Positions 40,301-48,521 of a stretch of 64,000 nucleotides of DNA are shown piece by piece. The stretch's first letter is position 1; each line of letters begins with the position of its first letter. The notes under the pieces are model-generated. The model worked only from the letters and a program-made list of their open reading frames with translations, did no database searches and had not been told where the DNA came from. Source of the DNA: Nomia melanderi (taxonomy: Eukaryota; Arthropoda; Insecta; Hymenoptera; Halictidae); the NCBI RefSeq assembly GCF_051020985.1, contig NC_135003.1, positions 9,727,501 to 9,791,500 on the forward strand. Direction: 5' to 3'. The position numbers and the translations under genes were made by a program.

Positions 40301-43199
40301 CACACCGTTAACGTTAAATTTTAATTAATTAACGTGAAAGTAGAATTAACGTTGACATCATTCATGGAATAATGTGACACGCTTTTGTAATGTAACTAGA
40401 ATTTTTGTTTAAGGATAATGGTTACTAATTGATTATTACGTCTGCAGGCAAGAGCCAATCTTTTAGACGTGATGCTAGCAAGCAGCGAAAGTTCTTCAGC
40501 GACATCGAGCAGCGGATCAGCCGGAAGTGACTCGGGGGATGAACCACCGGATTACCGTCACTTGCACAGATTACACCGATACCGACGTCAAAAGAAAGGT
40601 ATTTATTAACGAGCCTCTCTCAGGAGTATCTCTTTTGTCCAATCTTGCACACCACTCTGAAATATTTCCTTCTAATGACTGTACCTTCCGCTTAACACTG
40701 TTGCCAAGATGTGTTGCAAACGATATCAATTCCCAGTAGAAATCTTGTTGAAATCCTTCGGTTCACATCTGTTTCACCGATACTTAGTATTTTGTCAGTC
40801 ATTGATAATTATCTTTCCGATAAGTCTGTTTCATTATCAGAAGAAAATACTACGAACACATCTTCCCACAACCTTGTTTCGAGACTGGAGTATGACAGAA
40901 TCGCTTCCGCTTCTCACACTCAAACTAACATCATTAACAACATGGCGAAATCACGCTAATATATGCTACACATTGCTAAACCATCGAACTAATCGATAGA
41001 AAGTACATTTTCTTAATTGATCAGTCGAAATCTCTGTCGCATAAATGTTCACGATTCGATAGCAATAAACTAAGAATATAAATTGATCTCTTGAAAACCT
41101 AGCAGAGTACGGAGAATACAGTAAATCTGATAACGTGGTGTATATGTTAGCGTGGGCTCTGCACTAATGCGTTAACACGTTGCGCGCCACTTGACAATTA
41201 ACACCGTCACTGTACAGTCACAATGAGCAAAAGAAACTGAAACGAACAAAAAACGGAAACACAAACACGAACGCTAGAGTAGCCCTCGCTGTACATAGCC
41301 TTTTCCACGTTTTCTGTTCAGATGGTAGCTCCTACGCGGTGTGCTTTGATTGTCACAAGAAAAGCTACGTAGTTCGGCTTAGTGACGATCAGTTTCTGTA
41401 ACCGACATGCCAGTTGGGAGGAATCGTTCCGCCGGGACCTACATTTCAACGTGAACTGTACGGCTACAACGGATTTTCCATTGGCTTACTAACAGATTAT
41501 TAACAAGAAGACGTTAGAACGAATTCGCTGTCGGTCGCCTTCACGCAATTCCAATTTCGCTGAAACTTTCTGTATTACGTGTCAACAGATCTTTTTTCCT
41601 TTATTTTTTTTTAAGATAAAGTCTCGGTCCATGTTCACAAATAAATATCCAACGATGTTCGAACATTGTCCTCGTACGGTATCGACAAAGCACTGAGGAA
41701 TTGCGTCAAGGGTCACATTAAAACAGTTACTTTCTCTCTCATTCTATATAAGATTGGTACTACCCAAATATCATTGGCTGGTACTCGACTATTACACTGT
41801 TTTCATTGTTCTCTATCATTCCACTACTATTCATTGTTTCTCGTAAACTGTATTAACTCCAATCGAAATTTCTATTTGAATTAAAAAGTATTGGCTATCG
41901 AAGATGATTTTCTTTATCTCGATAACATAACAAGAGAGCTTGGAAACTGTTTTTTTAATAATGTGTCGTATAAATTAATCTTGACTAGAAGTACATAATA
42001 ATAATCACCATCATCCTTGAACGGCCAATACTTCTTTCCACGAGTACATCGGTCGCAATCTCTAACACAAACTGCATTCCTTCCAATCATATCGCATCAG
42101 TCGTGGCAAACGAATGGTGCTCAATGATATTCACAACGGGAAACGAATGTAAATCTTTTTCCTTTAACACGTTCGTTACATTGACACAAGAAAATCTTTT
42201 CGCATTTTCCTTGTTCTATAAACTCTACACGAATACTTGAAGACAACGAGGTAGTAAGCTCAGCGGGACCATACGAACAAGCGTCATCCATGGGTCCAAG
42301 CCGACTAGTGTCCCAGGATCGTCTCCGACGTTTCAAAACTTGTTGAAACTACTCTAAAAGCTAATAACGCTGTGGATGGACAGCTTTGCGCATGATTGGG
42401 CCAGCTGTCTCCCATTATCACGACAGCCCCGTTAACCAGCCGAACCTCCATTCACGTGCCCGCTGGATTTACCACCTCGTTCCCTCGAAGCGTGGGCATT
42501 GATAGCGAACGTGTTAAAGCTAATTACGCTCCTCGATTGCCACGTCGATCGAACCACACGAGTCGGGGTCGAGTGCCGGCCAATGGCGCGACGATCTCGG
42601 TGCGAAGGGACACGGTCCACGAGAGAAGTTAACTGACGCGCGCGCGTGCGCGTGTCGTAACGGCGTCGACGGAATGCGGAAAGAGGGACGGATAAAAAAA
42701 AAAAGTACAGAAATCGAAACGACAAAAAATAACAGACAAAAAGAAAAAATAACGACAGAGACGAGTGAGGGAGAGAAAGAGAGAGAGGGACGGTGATACC
42801 GTGTGAGAGTGCTAAGCCGAGCTACTCTGTGTCTGCTAGAGCCGGTATAGGAAGAGAGAGAAAAGAGATCAAGTGAGGTCTGAGGCATGTTGACCCGCTG
42901 CGCTTGGTTTCTCAGCATCGGCGGCCCAGGCACACCGTGTGCTGCGTTTGCCGTCAACCTGGGGCTCGTCCAGGCCATCGATCATCGGACGGGGCGACGA
43001 CTTCTTCGTCCGCTACGGGGACAAGGAACGGGAAGCCGTGGCCTCCTTCGACTTCCTCGACGAGTTCGTGGCGCCCTCCTCGACTGGATCCAACGCCAGT
43101 CTCATCGAGCTGGACGACACGCCGTCCGCGGAGCTTCACAGCGACATCATGAAGCTATCACCGCTCTCGGATCAGCTTCGGGGCAGAGCCCTCCAGTAA
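7168..43199 (+). CDS. NCKAP5: NCKAP5/NCKAP5L-like coiled-coil protein, 11 visible coding exons, 5' end incomplete
   Basis: Joined exons: 7168-7301, 31723-31813, 35409-35657, 36547-36811, 37250-37703, 38248-38512, 38769-39132, 39391-39680, 39978-40208, 40448-40598, 42916-43199. They total 2778 nt (925 residues plus TAA) with phases matching at every junction. Residues about 1-200 are charged heptad coiled coil. Residues about 139-195 carry YERCLDDVANQVVRALL, then QK-GLREE and an LEAQNRALSGLL stretch. From memory, this lines up closely and in the same order with the N-terminal block of human NCKAP5L. The rest is acidic, Ser-rich and probably disordered, with possible SH3 ligands (GRPPPDRE, TPALPAIK). 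Vertebrate NCKAP5 was named for binding Nck, and NCKAP5L/Cep169 is a centrosomal microtubule plus-end protein, so a cytoskeletal role is likely but inferred. No start codon is certain: ATG 7213 is the first in-frame Met in the first visible exon, and earlier exons may exist. Confidence 0.85.
9446..9645. mobile_element. piggyBac-like MITE, family A, diverged
   Basis: Left end after TCAA reads CCCTTTCGAGAGG with a nearby CAGTCGCCAC motif. The right end is GAGTGCAAGGGG followed by TTAA (9646-9649). Length and end sequences match the copy at 2213-2452, and the left target site has one change. Confidence 0.6.
12418..12630. mobile_element. Possible family A MITE, degraded
   Basis: TTAACCTCTGTGCTG at the left and GTGACGAAAGGGTTTA at the right resemble family A ends at the expected spacing. 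The ends are imperfect, so this is tentative. Confidence 0.25.
14160..14320. repeat. Pyrimidine tract with (CT)n core
   Basis: A CT microsatellite (14189-14213) in a longer C/T-rich stretch. Confidence 0.85.
16540..16800. repeat. Degenerate trinucleotide-like repeat (GTA/ATT/TAC)
   Basis: A long run of short motifs such as TAGTAA, TATTAC, GTAGTA and TGTTAGTGATATTACTA without exact periodicity, probably an eroded microsatellite. Confidence 0.55.
18264..18594. mobile_element. Family A MITE disrupted by a family B MITE (nested)
   Basis: Left end after TTAA (18260-18263) is TTCTTTAGACTCGAG with CACTTGACTTCG. The right end is TTTCGAGCATAAAGGA before TTTTAA. Both match family A. From 18332, CACTGGAACTACC begins a family B element that interrupts it. 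Afterwards the family A interior resumes (GGAATATTGAAATAAGATAG), which matches the copy near 21020 (GGAATATTGAAATAAAATAG). A 15-bp direct repeat, ATAAAGGATTTTAAT, lies at 18250-18264 and 18584-18598. Confidence 0.55.
18332..18505. mobile_element. piggyBac-like MITE, family B, 3' end eroded
   Basis: It begins CACTGGAACTACCGAG after TTAG and matches the reverse complement of the copy at 20630-20843 along most of its length (for example ATTTAATTGATTTACAATTCAGTTT, abbreviated here as the AATTGATTTAC block). The far end, including the inverted repeat, is lost. Confidence 0.6.
19546..19753. mobile_element. piggyBac-like MITE, family A, diverged
   Basis: TTAA (19542-19545), then CCTCTTGCGCTGACGAC at the left and ATCGCAAGGGG before TTCA at the right. 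This is a 208-bp element with the family A layout. Confidence 0.6.
20630..20843. mobile_element. piggyBac-like MITE, family B, intact ends
   Basis: TTAA at 20626-20629 and 20844-20847 flanks 214 bp with terminal repeats CACTGAAACTACC and, inverted, CACTAGACCACC. A subterminal palindrome GGTCAAAATGACC lies near the left end. Non-coding. Confidence 0.8.
20935..21165. mobile_element. Possible family A MITE, degraded
   Basis: It contains TAGTAGTCACCG at the left, the internal block GGAATATTGAAATAAAATAG shared with the copy at 18264-18594, and AACTTTCGAATGTAATGGATTAA at the right (TTAA-bounded). Confidence 0.4.
21765..22355 (+). repeat. Diverged tandem duplication, 293-bp period
   Basis: Two adjacent copies share ordered motifs: ACACAATTAC, ATCAATAACACGACAATC-like, AATATTTTAACAATTGA (21911 and 22204), CGTGATTTCGTT-CGTTAAAG-like, TTTCATAGAA and ACAATGCGT. 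Both are AT-rich and non-coding. Confidence 0.8.
24645..24860. repeat. Degenerate short tandem repeat (AACTTTGTA-like)
   Basis: Repeated variants of AACTTTGTA, GCAACTTTG, GTAACTTTAT and CTTGCAGTT with a period of roughly 9-10 bp over about 200 bp. No open frame is maintained. Confidence 0.6.
27999..28199. mobile_element. piggyBac-like MITE, family B, diverged
   Basis: TTAA at 27995-27998, then CGACTATCATGACCGGGTAA with GTGACTTATTTGAAAC. The right end is GATGGTTCTAGTG then TTGT. Order and spacing match the inverted copy of 20630-20843. Confidence 0.5.
30765..31165. mobile_element. Inverted-repeat element rich in ACTCGAG palindromes
   Basis: Left arm: ATACCCGGGTATA, GATGAGATAG, GTGGGTACTCGAG. 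Right arm in reverse order and complement: ACTCGGGTAGCCGAGTACTCGG, CTATCTCATGAGAT, CCGGGTAA. Together they form an imperfect terminal inverted repeat around an AT-rich core. Superfamily and exact ends are unclear, and there is no transposase. Confidence 0.55.
31723..31813 (+). CDS. NCKAP5: NCKAP5-like, coding exon 2 (coiled coil)
   Basis: Acceptor TTGTTGCAG and donor GTAAGT flank the exon. Its first base G completes the Arg codon split from 7301, and the following 30 residues (MEETSRGLLQHKHRAEQLKQ and on) continue the coiled coil. The exon is much richer in GC than its flanks. It lies 24 kb downstream of the previous exon. Confidence 0.8.
33980..34198. mobile_element. piggyBac-like MITE, family C
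   Basis: TTAA at 33976-33979 and 34199-34202. Ends are CCCTAATCGGATCACG and, inverted, CCATAATCCTACCACG, with inner CACGATGTCACTTTGAGTC and GAGTCACATCGTG arms. Length 219 bp, non-coding. Confidence 0.75.
34785..34833. repeat. GA microsatellite and purine tract
   Basis: (GA)n from 34785 to about 34803, continuing as a purine-rich tract. Confidence 0.85.
35409..35657 (+). CDS. NCKAP5: NCKAP5-like, coding exon 3 (family signature)
   Basis: The acceptor is TTTGCAAACAG. The donor is AAG|GTTCAT, a weak but canonical GT site. The exon is 83 codons in phase 0. It is a continuous coiled coil ending in YERCLDDVANQVVRALL then SQK, the strongest family signature in the gene. The next exon begins GLREEIGALQ, which continues the block seen in NCKAP5L, so the weak donor is supported by the protein match. 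Confidence 0.9.
35658..36546 (+). other. Intron of the NCKAP5-like gene (889 bp)
   Basis: AT-rich, no feature seen. It has a weak donor GTTCAT and a good acceptor GTGCACAG. Confidence 0.7.
36547..36811 (+). CDS. NCKAP5: NCKAP5-like, coding exon 4
   Basis: Acceptor GTGCACAG; donor G|GTACAA at 36812. The exon encodes GLREEIGALQRRIRELEAQN and LSGLL of the conserved coiled coil. It continues with a non-coiled segment containing SELIQGILEAGPAAVV and LDPSWVPLARPRSLN. It ends with one base of a split Ala codon completed by CC at 37250. The donor was chosen because it restores frame to the next exon; without splicing the frame runs to a stop 21 codons later. Confidence 0.8.
36812..37249 (+). other. 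Intron of the NCKAP5-like gene (438 bp)
   Basis: AT-rich. It contains TTGCAAGGGTTAA near 37190, like a solo family A right end, but no paired left end. Confidence 0.6.
37250..37703 (+). CDS. NCKAP5: NCKAP5-like, coding exon 5
   Basis: Acceptor AACGATGCAG; donor AG|GTGCGT at 37704. After the split Ala codon the exon encodes 150 residues: an acidic EEEGSESPESGNRDEGYST stretch, then a well-ordered-looking segment with LPYQHVMRSFSDSHLCLKLT, FTPYKLPSP and EEEGWDAEYVQQWLR. The second half looks like a conserved motif region rather than linker. I do not recognise a named domain in it. Confidence 0.85.
37704..38247 (+). other. Intron of the NCKAP5-like gene (544 bp)
   Basis: Consensus donor GTGCGT and acceptor AAATTTCAG. 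Nothing else was recognised. Confidence 0.7.
38248..38512 (+). CDS. NCKAP5: NCKAP5-like, coding exon 6
   Basis: Acceptor AAATTTCAG; donor GTATGTAG at 38513. The first G completes an Arg codon. The 88 residues include LLELEYDRAELEDWSFSLST, which reads on from the WLR end of the previous exon, and a Pro-rich TTTTPALPAIKEH stretch that could bind SH3 domains. The exon ends in phase 0. Confidence 0.85.
38769..39132 (+). CDS. NCKAP5: NCKAP5-like, coding exon 7
   Basis: Acceptor TTCTGTATAG; donor G|GTTTGG at 39133. The 121 residues are Ser-rich (SSKRSSAALSG, STKSLASTSSRSG) with a GRPPPDRE motif. A helix follows, FIAEQQMYLAEVP. The reading frame joins directly to the previous exon (GGEL|VALLMDAR). 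Confidence 0.85.
39391..39680 (+). CDS. NCKAP5: NCKAP5-like, coding exon 8
   Basis: Acceptor CAATTAG ending at 39390 (a second AG ends at 39396); donor GTAAGT at 39681. The 96 residues are strongly acidic (NKDDCGTEAM, VPEEDEEAATSS) and probably disordered. Either acceptor keeps the frame. The exon ends in phase 0. Confidence 0.8.
39978..40208 (+). CDS. NCKAP5: NCKAP5-like, coding exon 9
   Basis: Acceptor CATGATCAG; donor GTGAGT at 40209. The 77 residues include a basic RNRSLSFHERA motif, a helix (VIDELNRMIRKGEETLL) and a Cys-containing LACCCPTGWVHVERDIDFTD segment. The last looks structured and is a good candidate for a conserved C-terminal motif. I do not recognise it as a named domain. Confidence 0.85.
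40448..40598 (+). CDS. NCKAP5: NCKAP5-like, coding exon 10
   Basis: Acceptor GTCTGCAG; donor G|GTATTT at 40599. The 50 residues comprise ARANLLDVMLASSESSS, a Ser-rich run and a basic tail with RHLHRLHRYRRQKK. The basic cluster could bind acidic surfaces or act as a nuclear localisation signal (inference). If the intron is retained the frame ends after three more codons (TAA 40607-40609). Confidence 0.8.
40599..42915 (+). other. Last intron of the NCKAP5-like gene (2.3 kb)
   Basis: It holds an in-frame stop at 40607-40609 and an AATAAA at 41063-41068, which would allow an intron-retained short form. TTAACACGTT motifs lie at 41172 and 42164, with an inverted partner at about 42508. A GA-rich tract (42766-42791) lies before the terminal exon. 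Confidence 0.55.
42168..42513. mobile_element. Possible TTAA-bounded element, family E (ACACGTTCG ends)
   Basis: TTAA (42164-42167), then CACGTTCGTTACATTG at the left. The right end GATAGCGAACGTG before TTAA (42514-42517) reads CACGTTCGCTATC inverted. The 12-bp TTAACACGTTCG is exactly repeated in inverse. The interior is GC-mixed and not repeat-like, so chance cannot be excluded. Confidence 0.4.
42916..43199 (+). CDS. NCKAP5: NCKAP5-like, terminal coding exon
   Basis: Acceptor TTGGTTTCTCAG ends at 42915. CA completes the split Ala codon, giving ASAAQAHRVLRLPSTWG, followed by a segment with FFVRYGDKE and ASFDFLDEFVAPS. The sequence ends LRGRALQ and TAA at 43197-43199. The exon is GC-rich and is the only downstream segment that fits the phase left by exon 10. 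Confidence 0.8.
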
Positions 43200-44340
43200 A
43201 CAGCGACTGTTCCCCGTCGGAGATAGGCAAACTGGTTCCTCCGACGACCACACCCTTCGCTTCGCAGAATTTCTTTGTTTCCCTTTTTGTTCTCTTCCAA
43301 TTTGATGTCTTAACGTTCGTATTAAAGTTGAAATGTTGATTCTTTTTAAGGTTCATGGCAGTGTTTCCATAGAGTTGTATAACTGGCCGCTCTAGGTCCT
43401 TCAGGGAAGATCTTCAGGTGTGTCCGTATGACCTTTGAAAAGTCGTTAACACGTTATCTCTGGAAAGATTAAAAAGGAGTTTTACGTCTTCGATGAATCA
43501 TTTGTACTTTGGTAGATAAGCGGTCGTATACGCACATACGTTGTTCAGACTGAAGATTTAGTCTTTCCGGAGTTAATGTTGTAGCTAAGTGTGGAAGTAG
43601 TGTAAAGATCTAACAGACCGTGAGAAGACTCCTTTAGAATCTGTACTGTTGGGTTGGCACTGATTCATGAAACCTGTAATGAACTTATTTTATTTTGTAA
43701 CACTTAGTTCTCGGGTTGTTCGAATTACAAACAAATTGTAGCGATGCAGCGTTCCCTCGCATTGTCAATTTCCTCATAAGAGCATCATCCCACGTATTTG
43801 TAAAATAGCCTGCGAACATTATAATTTCTGTACACATCCGCTAACCGTCATGGCATCGTCCGATCAATGAAGCAGTCGCATAACAGTGTCCGCTGCCCTG
43901 TACACGATAATTGCACCTTATGAACCGTATAACGCTGTACGGAGGGAATAATGTACAATGTTTATCATTAGAAGATGTACGGATTTTCGTTCGCTGTAAG
44001 ACACCCGAAAATCGTTTTGTTCGGTAATTAAAGGTCAGTGTAGCTTCACCGTAGTCAAATACGAGCTTTAATGTAAATGTTGCTAGATAGAAACGTAGAG
44101 TAGCATTCGCGCCGATGGAGAGGGGCGCATTAGCGAGAATTAAGAGGACAGGCAAGCGTGTCCCTCTCGAACGGCGAGAACCCATCCTAATCAATGTATT
44201 CGAATTGAATTCGCTCGAACGGGACGAGCGCAGTTTGCCTATCAACGACTATTCCTCTAAACGTGTGTATCCATCAATCTGATCCCCAGCGAATCGCTAC
44301 TTGTCGCACGATCCTGAACGCACTCTTGGATATTGGAATC

Positions 44341-44348
44341 TGTAAATA
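44341..44348 (+). promoter_or_regulatory. Pumilio-type UGUAAAUA site
   Basis: Exact TGTAAATA on the sense strand of the presumed 3' UTR. Confidence 0.35.
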
Positions 44349-47115
44349 GGCTACTAATTTTCGTACGAGTAAGATCGGTCGTCCACCATTCGAATCGAAT
44401 CTTCGGCGTCGCGGGCTACAATTTTTATATATCCTCAAACGACGCGCGTCGAAGATGAACCGTTGGAACAGCAGCGAAGCTATCGCGGCGTTTCACTCGG
44501 ATAATCGAGGTTTATTTATATAGGTATATCCGGGCGTCGATATCTTGCGTTTTTCCTGTTCCTTTTTTTTTTTATGTTCGAGCTTCCTCTTTTCAATAGA
44601 ATGCCCAACGAACCGACACCGAGACCAGCAGAATCGACTTCGTCTGTCGCGCGAGAGAATGATCTCAACTCGGTTTCCCTTCGTGGAAACGCGTCGGTTT
44701 TACGATTACGCGAACTTTTCTGTACGATCGGGAGAGCCGGACAGAAGACAGTTGTTGTACTTGAAGTGTACTCTCGCCCGCAGGATGGACAGTAGATTCT
44801 TCAATTCGCGTAACGCTCGAGTCCTATCGGTAAACTTTGCGTGAGATGCGTTGCGAGCACCGTTTCAGAGTGTGGCACGAGTGGCAAGATACAGCATAGA
44901 CTGGTATCATCTCAAACCTGTCTCGTCAGATACAACAAAGTGTTTCTAGCGCTTCCGCCGATGATCCCGTCGAACTAGATCACGATAAAGAAAAGCAAAG
45001 GGTCGAGGAGATCTAATTGTTGAAACCGCTCTTGTGTTTGTCTCGAGACAACTCGCGTAACGCACAGTAGAACCGAAAGAGAGAACGGAAAGATCGCGAT
45101 CTCCGGAAGAAGAGAGAGGAACGCCAGGCTACGGAAAGTTTTTACGATTCTTTCAAACGAACCCGGTGATTTGGACACGACGCAACATCTTCCGAAACTG
45201 AGCTTAGAAACTTTAGATTAAGGACCGTTCGACGATTTTTTATGAATTTGTACGATCTCCTGAACGATCGTCGATGAACGTTCGAGGCGCGTAGTAATTC
45301 TATTTCTTGGTCGTGTTAAGGCACGCATTGCATTCGCGCTGCCAGCGCTCAACATTTTTTCCATTCGGTCGACAACCGAAAAGATGAATCGGGGCCACAC
45401 GCGTTTCTCGCGTTACGAGAGAGTAGTGGATACGCGTGTGAGTCGTAGATGTTAGAGGAGAAAAGAAAATTCGCGTTTGACGAGGGTATTGTACCGAGCA
45501 AACGTTTCGCCACGGTTTATACGGGATTCGCGACACACTGAGAGCGTTAAAAGACGTTCGCTCGGAACGAACTTGCGTTCGGTGAAATTAATAAGGAAAT
45601 ATCATTAGTCCGTGTAACGTTAATGTAATAAAATCGAGATATTTTACAAGTAAATAGACGTTTAACTACGATGGCACGGATTATTAAAAGAATCGATTGG
45701 ACTGACACCTGGGGAACAAAATAGTCGATTCTGCGACTTCGAAATGGCTACCGGGTACACTTGATCCATTCGCTAGCATTATCTTCATTCGCCAATCATC
45801 TCTTATTTTTTCTTATATTGTTGGGTGTATTGATAAGCAGTTGACTGTAATTTCAATAAAGTTGCAGTTTAACACTTATCCTCTCGTTAACCAAAATGGC
45901 GGACGGTGGTTAAGACAAGTGTCGTCCTCAAGTGTTTTACAGTGAACAGTTGAATCATAGTTTACTTATTGATATACTTAATATTAATTGCTTTTTCCGT
46001 AGAAAATCATCCACTTGAAATATACAAAGTTTTGGATCTTTTTTCTTAATAAAATTACTTATTTTAATGATTGTTCATTCGTTTACATATCCAGTAACAT
46101 ATTTGTTATGAAAGACTAAAGAACGAAGGCCCAACCAATAAACGTATACTGTTTAGTAAAATCATCGATTGTAACGTTGTCAACGTTAGCGAATGACAGT
46201 TTCAGTGAACAAACCACTAATTACGAATTCAATTATTGTGTAGAATAATTGAAATCCAATCGTCCTCCATTTCAGTGTCGGTAGCTGTCGGGAAACTACA
46301 TTTCAGTGGTAACTTTGATTTCATGCTACTACAATTTATTTGTACCGTGTCAATTGCTAACGTTTCAGTGCTATACAAGATACTTTTGTAATATCATGGT
46401 CCATCCAGTCACTTGTATATTTTTATTATTACCATACAATGAAGTACAAGTATTTTTAGATGATGAATATTATCTCAGTCAAGAAATTGAATGAAATTTT
46501 CTTTTGTGGATGGACAGAACATCTAATTATTGTACACGTGTAAAAAAAAACACGATCAAAGTACACAGCAAATTAATGATTATATCAAAATGAAAACTCC
46601 TGTGATTACCAGGTATTAACGTCTGCTAGCCCAAACACTTTTGCGGGGTACAAAGTTGTCTTTTGCGTTCATCCGTTTCTATAACCACTCTCAAGTTGAA
46701 CCATATCCGTTCACATATGATTTAAATTCGCTCGGAACGCACGACGAAAGCCCGTATCCAGTTTTACGTTAACGCGTAATCGCTATAAGAAGGAAAAAAA
46801 AGAAAAAACGATGTGTCGTATATAATTTGTATCTAGTTATTATAGAGATGTTAATGGTATGATATGACTAATTTTAACATTTAGTAACTACAACGAAGGA
46901 GTTCCGATGGAAAAAAAAAGAAGAAGAGAACAATCTTTGTCCTGCAGTCTCAGAGTAATCGATTAAATGAAACATAGCCGTTAAGAGTACGTGTAAGTTA
47001 CATTGTATCGAGGATACGATTACTAAGCACTGCTACCCCGCGCGGCCGATCGAAGCGAGAACAAACAGACACGCAAAAAGGTCGATTCATCGCCGTAACA
47101 CGTGATCCGGGGAAT

Positions 47116-47123
47116 TGTAAATA
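47116..47123 (+). promoter_or_regulatory. Pumilio-type UGUAAAUA site
   Basis: Exact TGTAAATA; 60 bp upstream of the AATAAA at 47176. Confidence 0.3.
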
Positions 47124-47181
47124 GTATTGTATTATAGCACACACGAACAGATGTAAGTTATCTTCTCTTGAACTTAATAAA

Positions 47182-48446
47182 TAACGACAATATAACGAAT
47201 GGAAAGGCGCATAATCGATGTCCAATTTAGAAGACCGTTCCTATAAAGCTAGCGACATAACGTTACACATTAACAGTCCACTTGATCGTATCTGCCTGTT
47301 ACAATAGACAAGTGATTCAATGAACAACGGAAATTATTTAATTAACGCCGATGTGTCATTATGCATGTAAATAGCTGTTGTTATTACGCTCGATTTCTCA
47401 ATTAAGATTAGAACATTGGAAACACGTTGAAACGTAAATTCGGAATGGAACAATAGTGAACGTTGGGAACGTGATTTAATGAAGCTAGACGTTTCAACTC
47501 CAGTCTATTCGTTTTTTATTTTTACCAGAAATGTGCATGGATTAATGACGGAAAGTCCCTGATTTGAAGAAAAAACAGATTTTTATTAAAACGGAAATAT
47601 ACATCGTTCGACAATACTCTCTGAAATTTCTAGTGAATACGTGCTGTACAAACAACAATATGAATTGTATCTTATAACAGCATCTGTAAGTGATGTGTAA
47701 TACTTATCGAAATATTATTATAAAAATATTTTTCTATACGTTCGCGGAATTACAATGACGCACTGTGATTTAACGTTTCGTTATCCGAGGTTTAGAATAC
47801 TGTAGAATGTAACGTTTTAATTTTAATGAATTATAAACTATATATCTCGAAAAGATGCTCCGTCGGTCCCGTTAACGATAAATTTGTTCTCGATCACGTG
47901 CAAAACTGCTAGGTAAGTTGTATGTTGACATATGAATGTTATCTAATTTCATATAATATGAAGAAACAAATGCTAAACTTCTACAAACGTACTTTGCACC
48001 GATTATTATTATTATTCTTATTATCATTATCATTATTATTATTATTACTCTTATTATTAATTATTATTATTATTATTACCACCATCGTTAATATTTAATT
48101 ATTATTACTATTGTGTTTCATCTTTGGTAATTAAAAAATATATTCAAATTAATGGAAAAGTATATCAAAATAAAAAATACATTACTTGATATGTTTATAC
48201 ACTCAATATCACATACAAAGATTAAGGTTCAAACATAAAAAAATGGTTCGAAAATTAAAATAAAAGGCACTTTCTCATGTTTCATTTGCTCCTACATCCT
48301 GTCGTTCGTACAACTTTCTAGATTTGTTGCATTACAATACATTACATCTACCAAAATTCTGAGATAGAATGGCGAATGGTAGAGTAGTGTTATTTAATAA
48401 TATTACACTTGATGCGATATAAATATATACTTTCTTTTGCACTCAT
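47182..48446. other. Convergent intergenic region and tetraspanin 1 3' UTR
   Basis: AT-rich. It contains a TTA microsatellite and, on the minus strand, an AATAAA-type signal near 47583. Genes on both sides point into it. Confidence 0.5.
47999..48079. repeat. (ATT)n microsatellite
   Basis: An interrupted run of ATT/TTA triplets with ATC and CTT variants. Confidence 0.9.
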
Positions 48447-48521
48447 TTACACCCTGTGACCTCTGCGTTCTGCGTTCTTGATGGCATTCGCCAGGCAAAG
48501 TGCGAAAATGATGCCGATCAA
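48447..48521 (-). CDS. Tetraspanin 1, terminal coding exon
   Basis: Acceptor ATATTCCAG. It encodes LIGIIFALCLANAIKNAERR then GHRV and TAA. It completes TM4 and the short cytoplasmic tail, typical of insect tetraspanins. The exon is only 75 bp. Confidence 0.9.
   Translation of the reverse strand: MIGIIFALCLANAIKNAERRGHRV

Larger units (their letters stand above)
43200..47181 (+). other. Presumed 3' UTR and downstream region of the NCKAP5-like gene
   Basis: No coding segment follows the TAA at 43199. Plus-strand AATAAA signals occur at 45627, 45855, 46137 and 47176, so the 3' UTR may be 2.4-4 kb. UGUAAAUA sites (44341, 47116, 47366) match the Pumilio consensus; the third lies just past the last signal listed. 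The true cleavage site cannot be decided. Confidence 0.4.

Noticed and set aside
42520..42978. 152-codon minus-strand frame overlapping the terminal NCKAP5-like exon
   Set aside because: Antisense shadow of a GC-rich exon and of the GA-rich tract before it.
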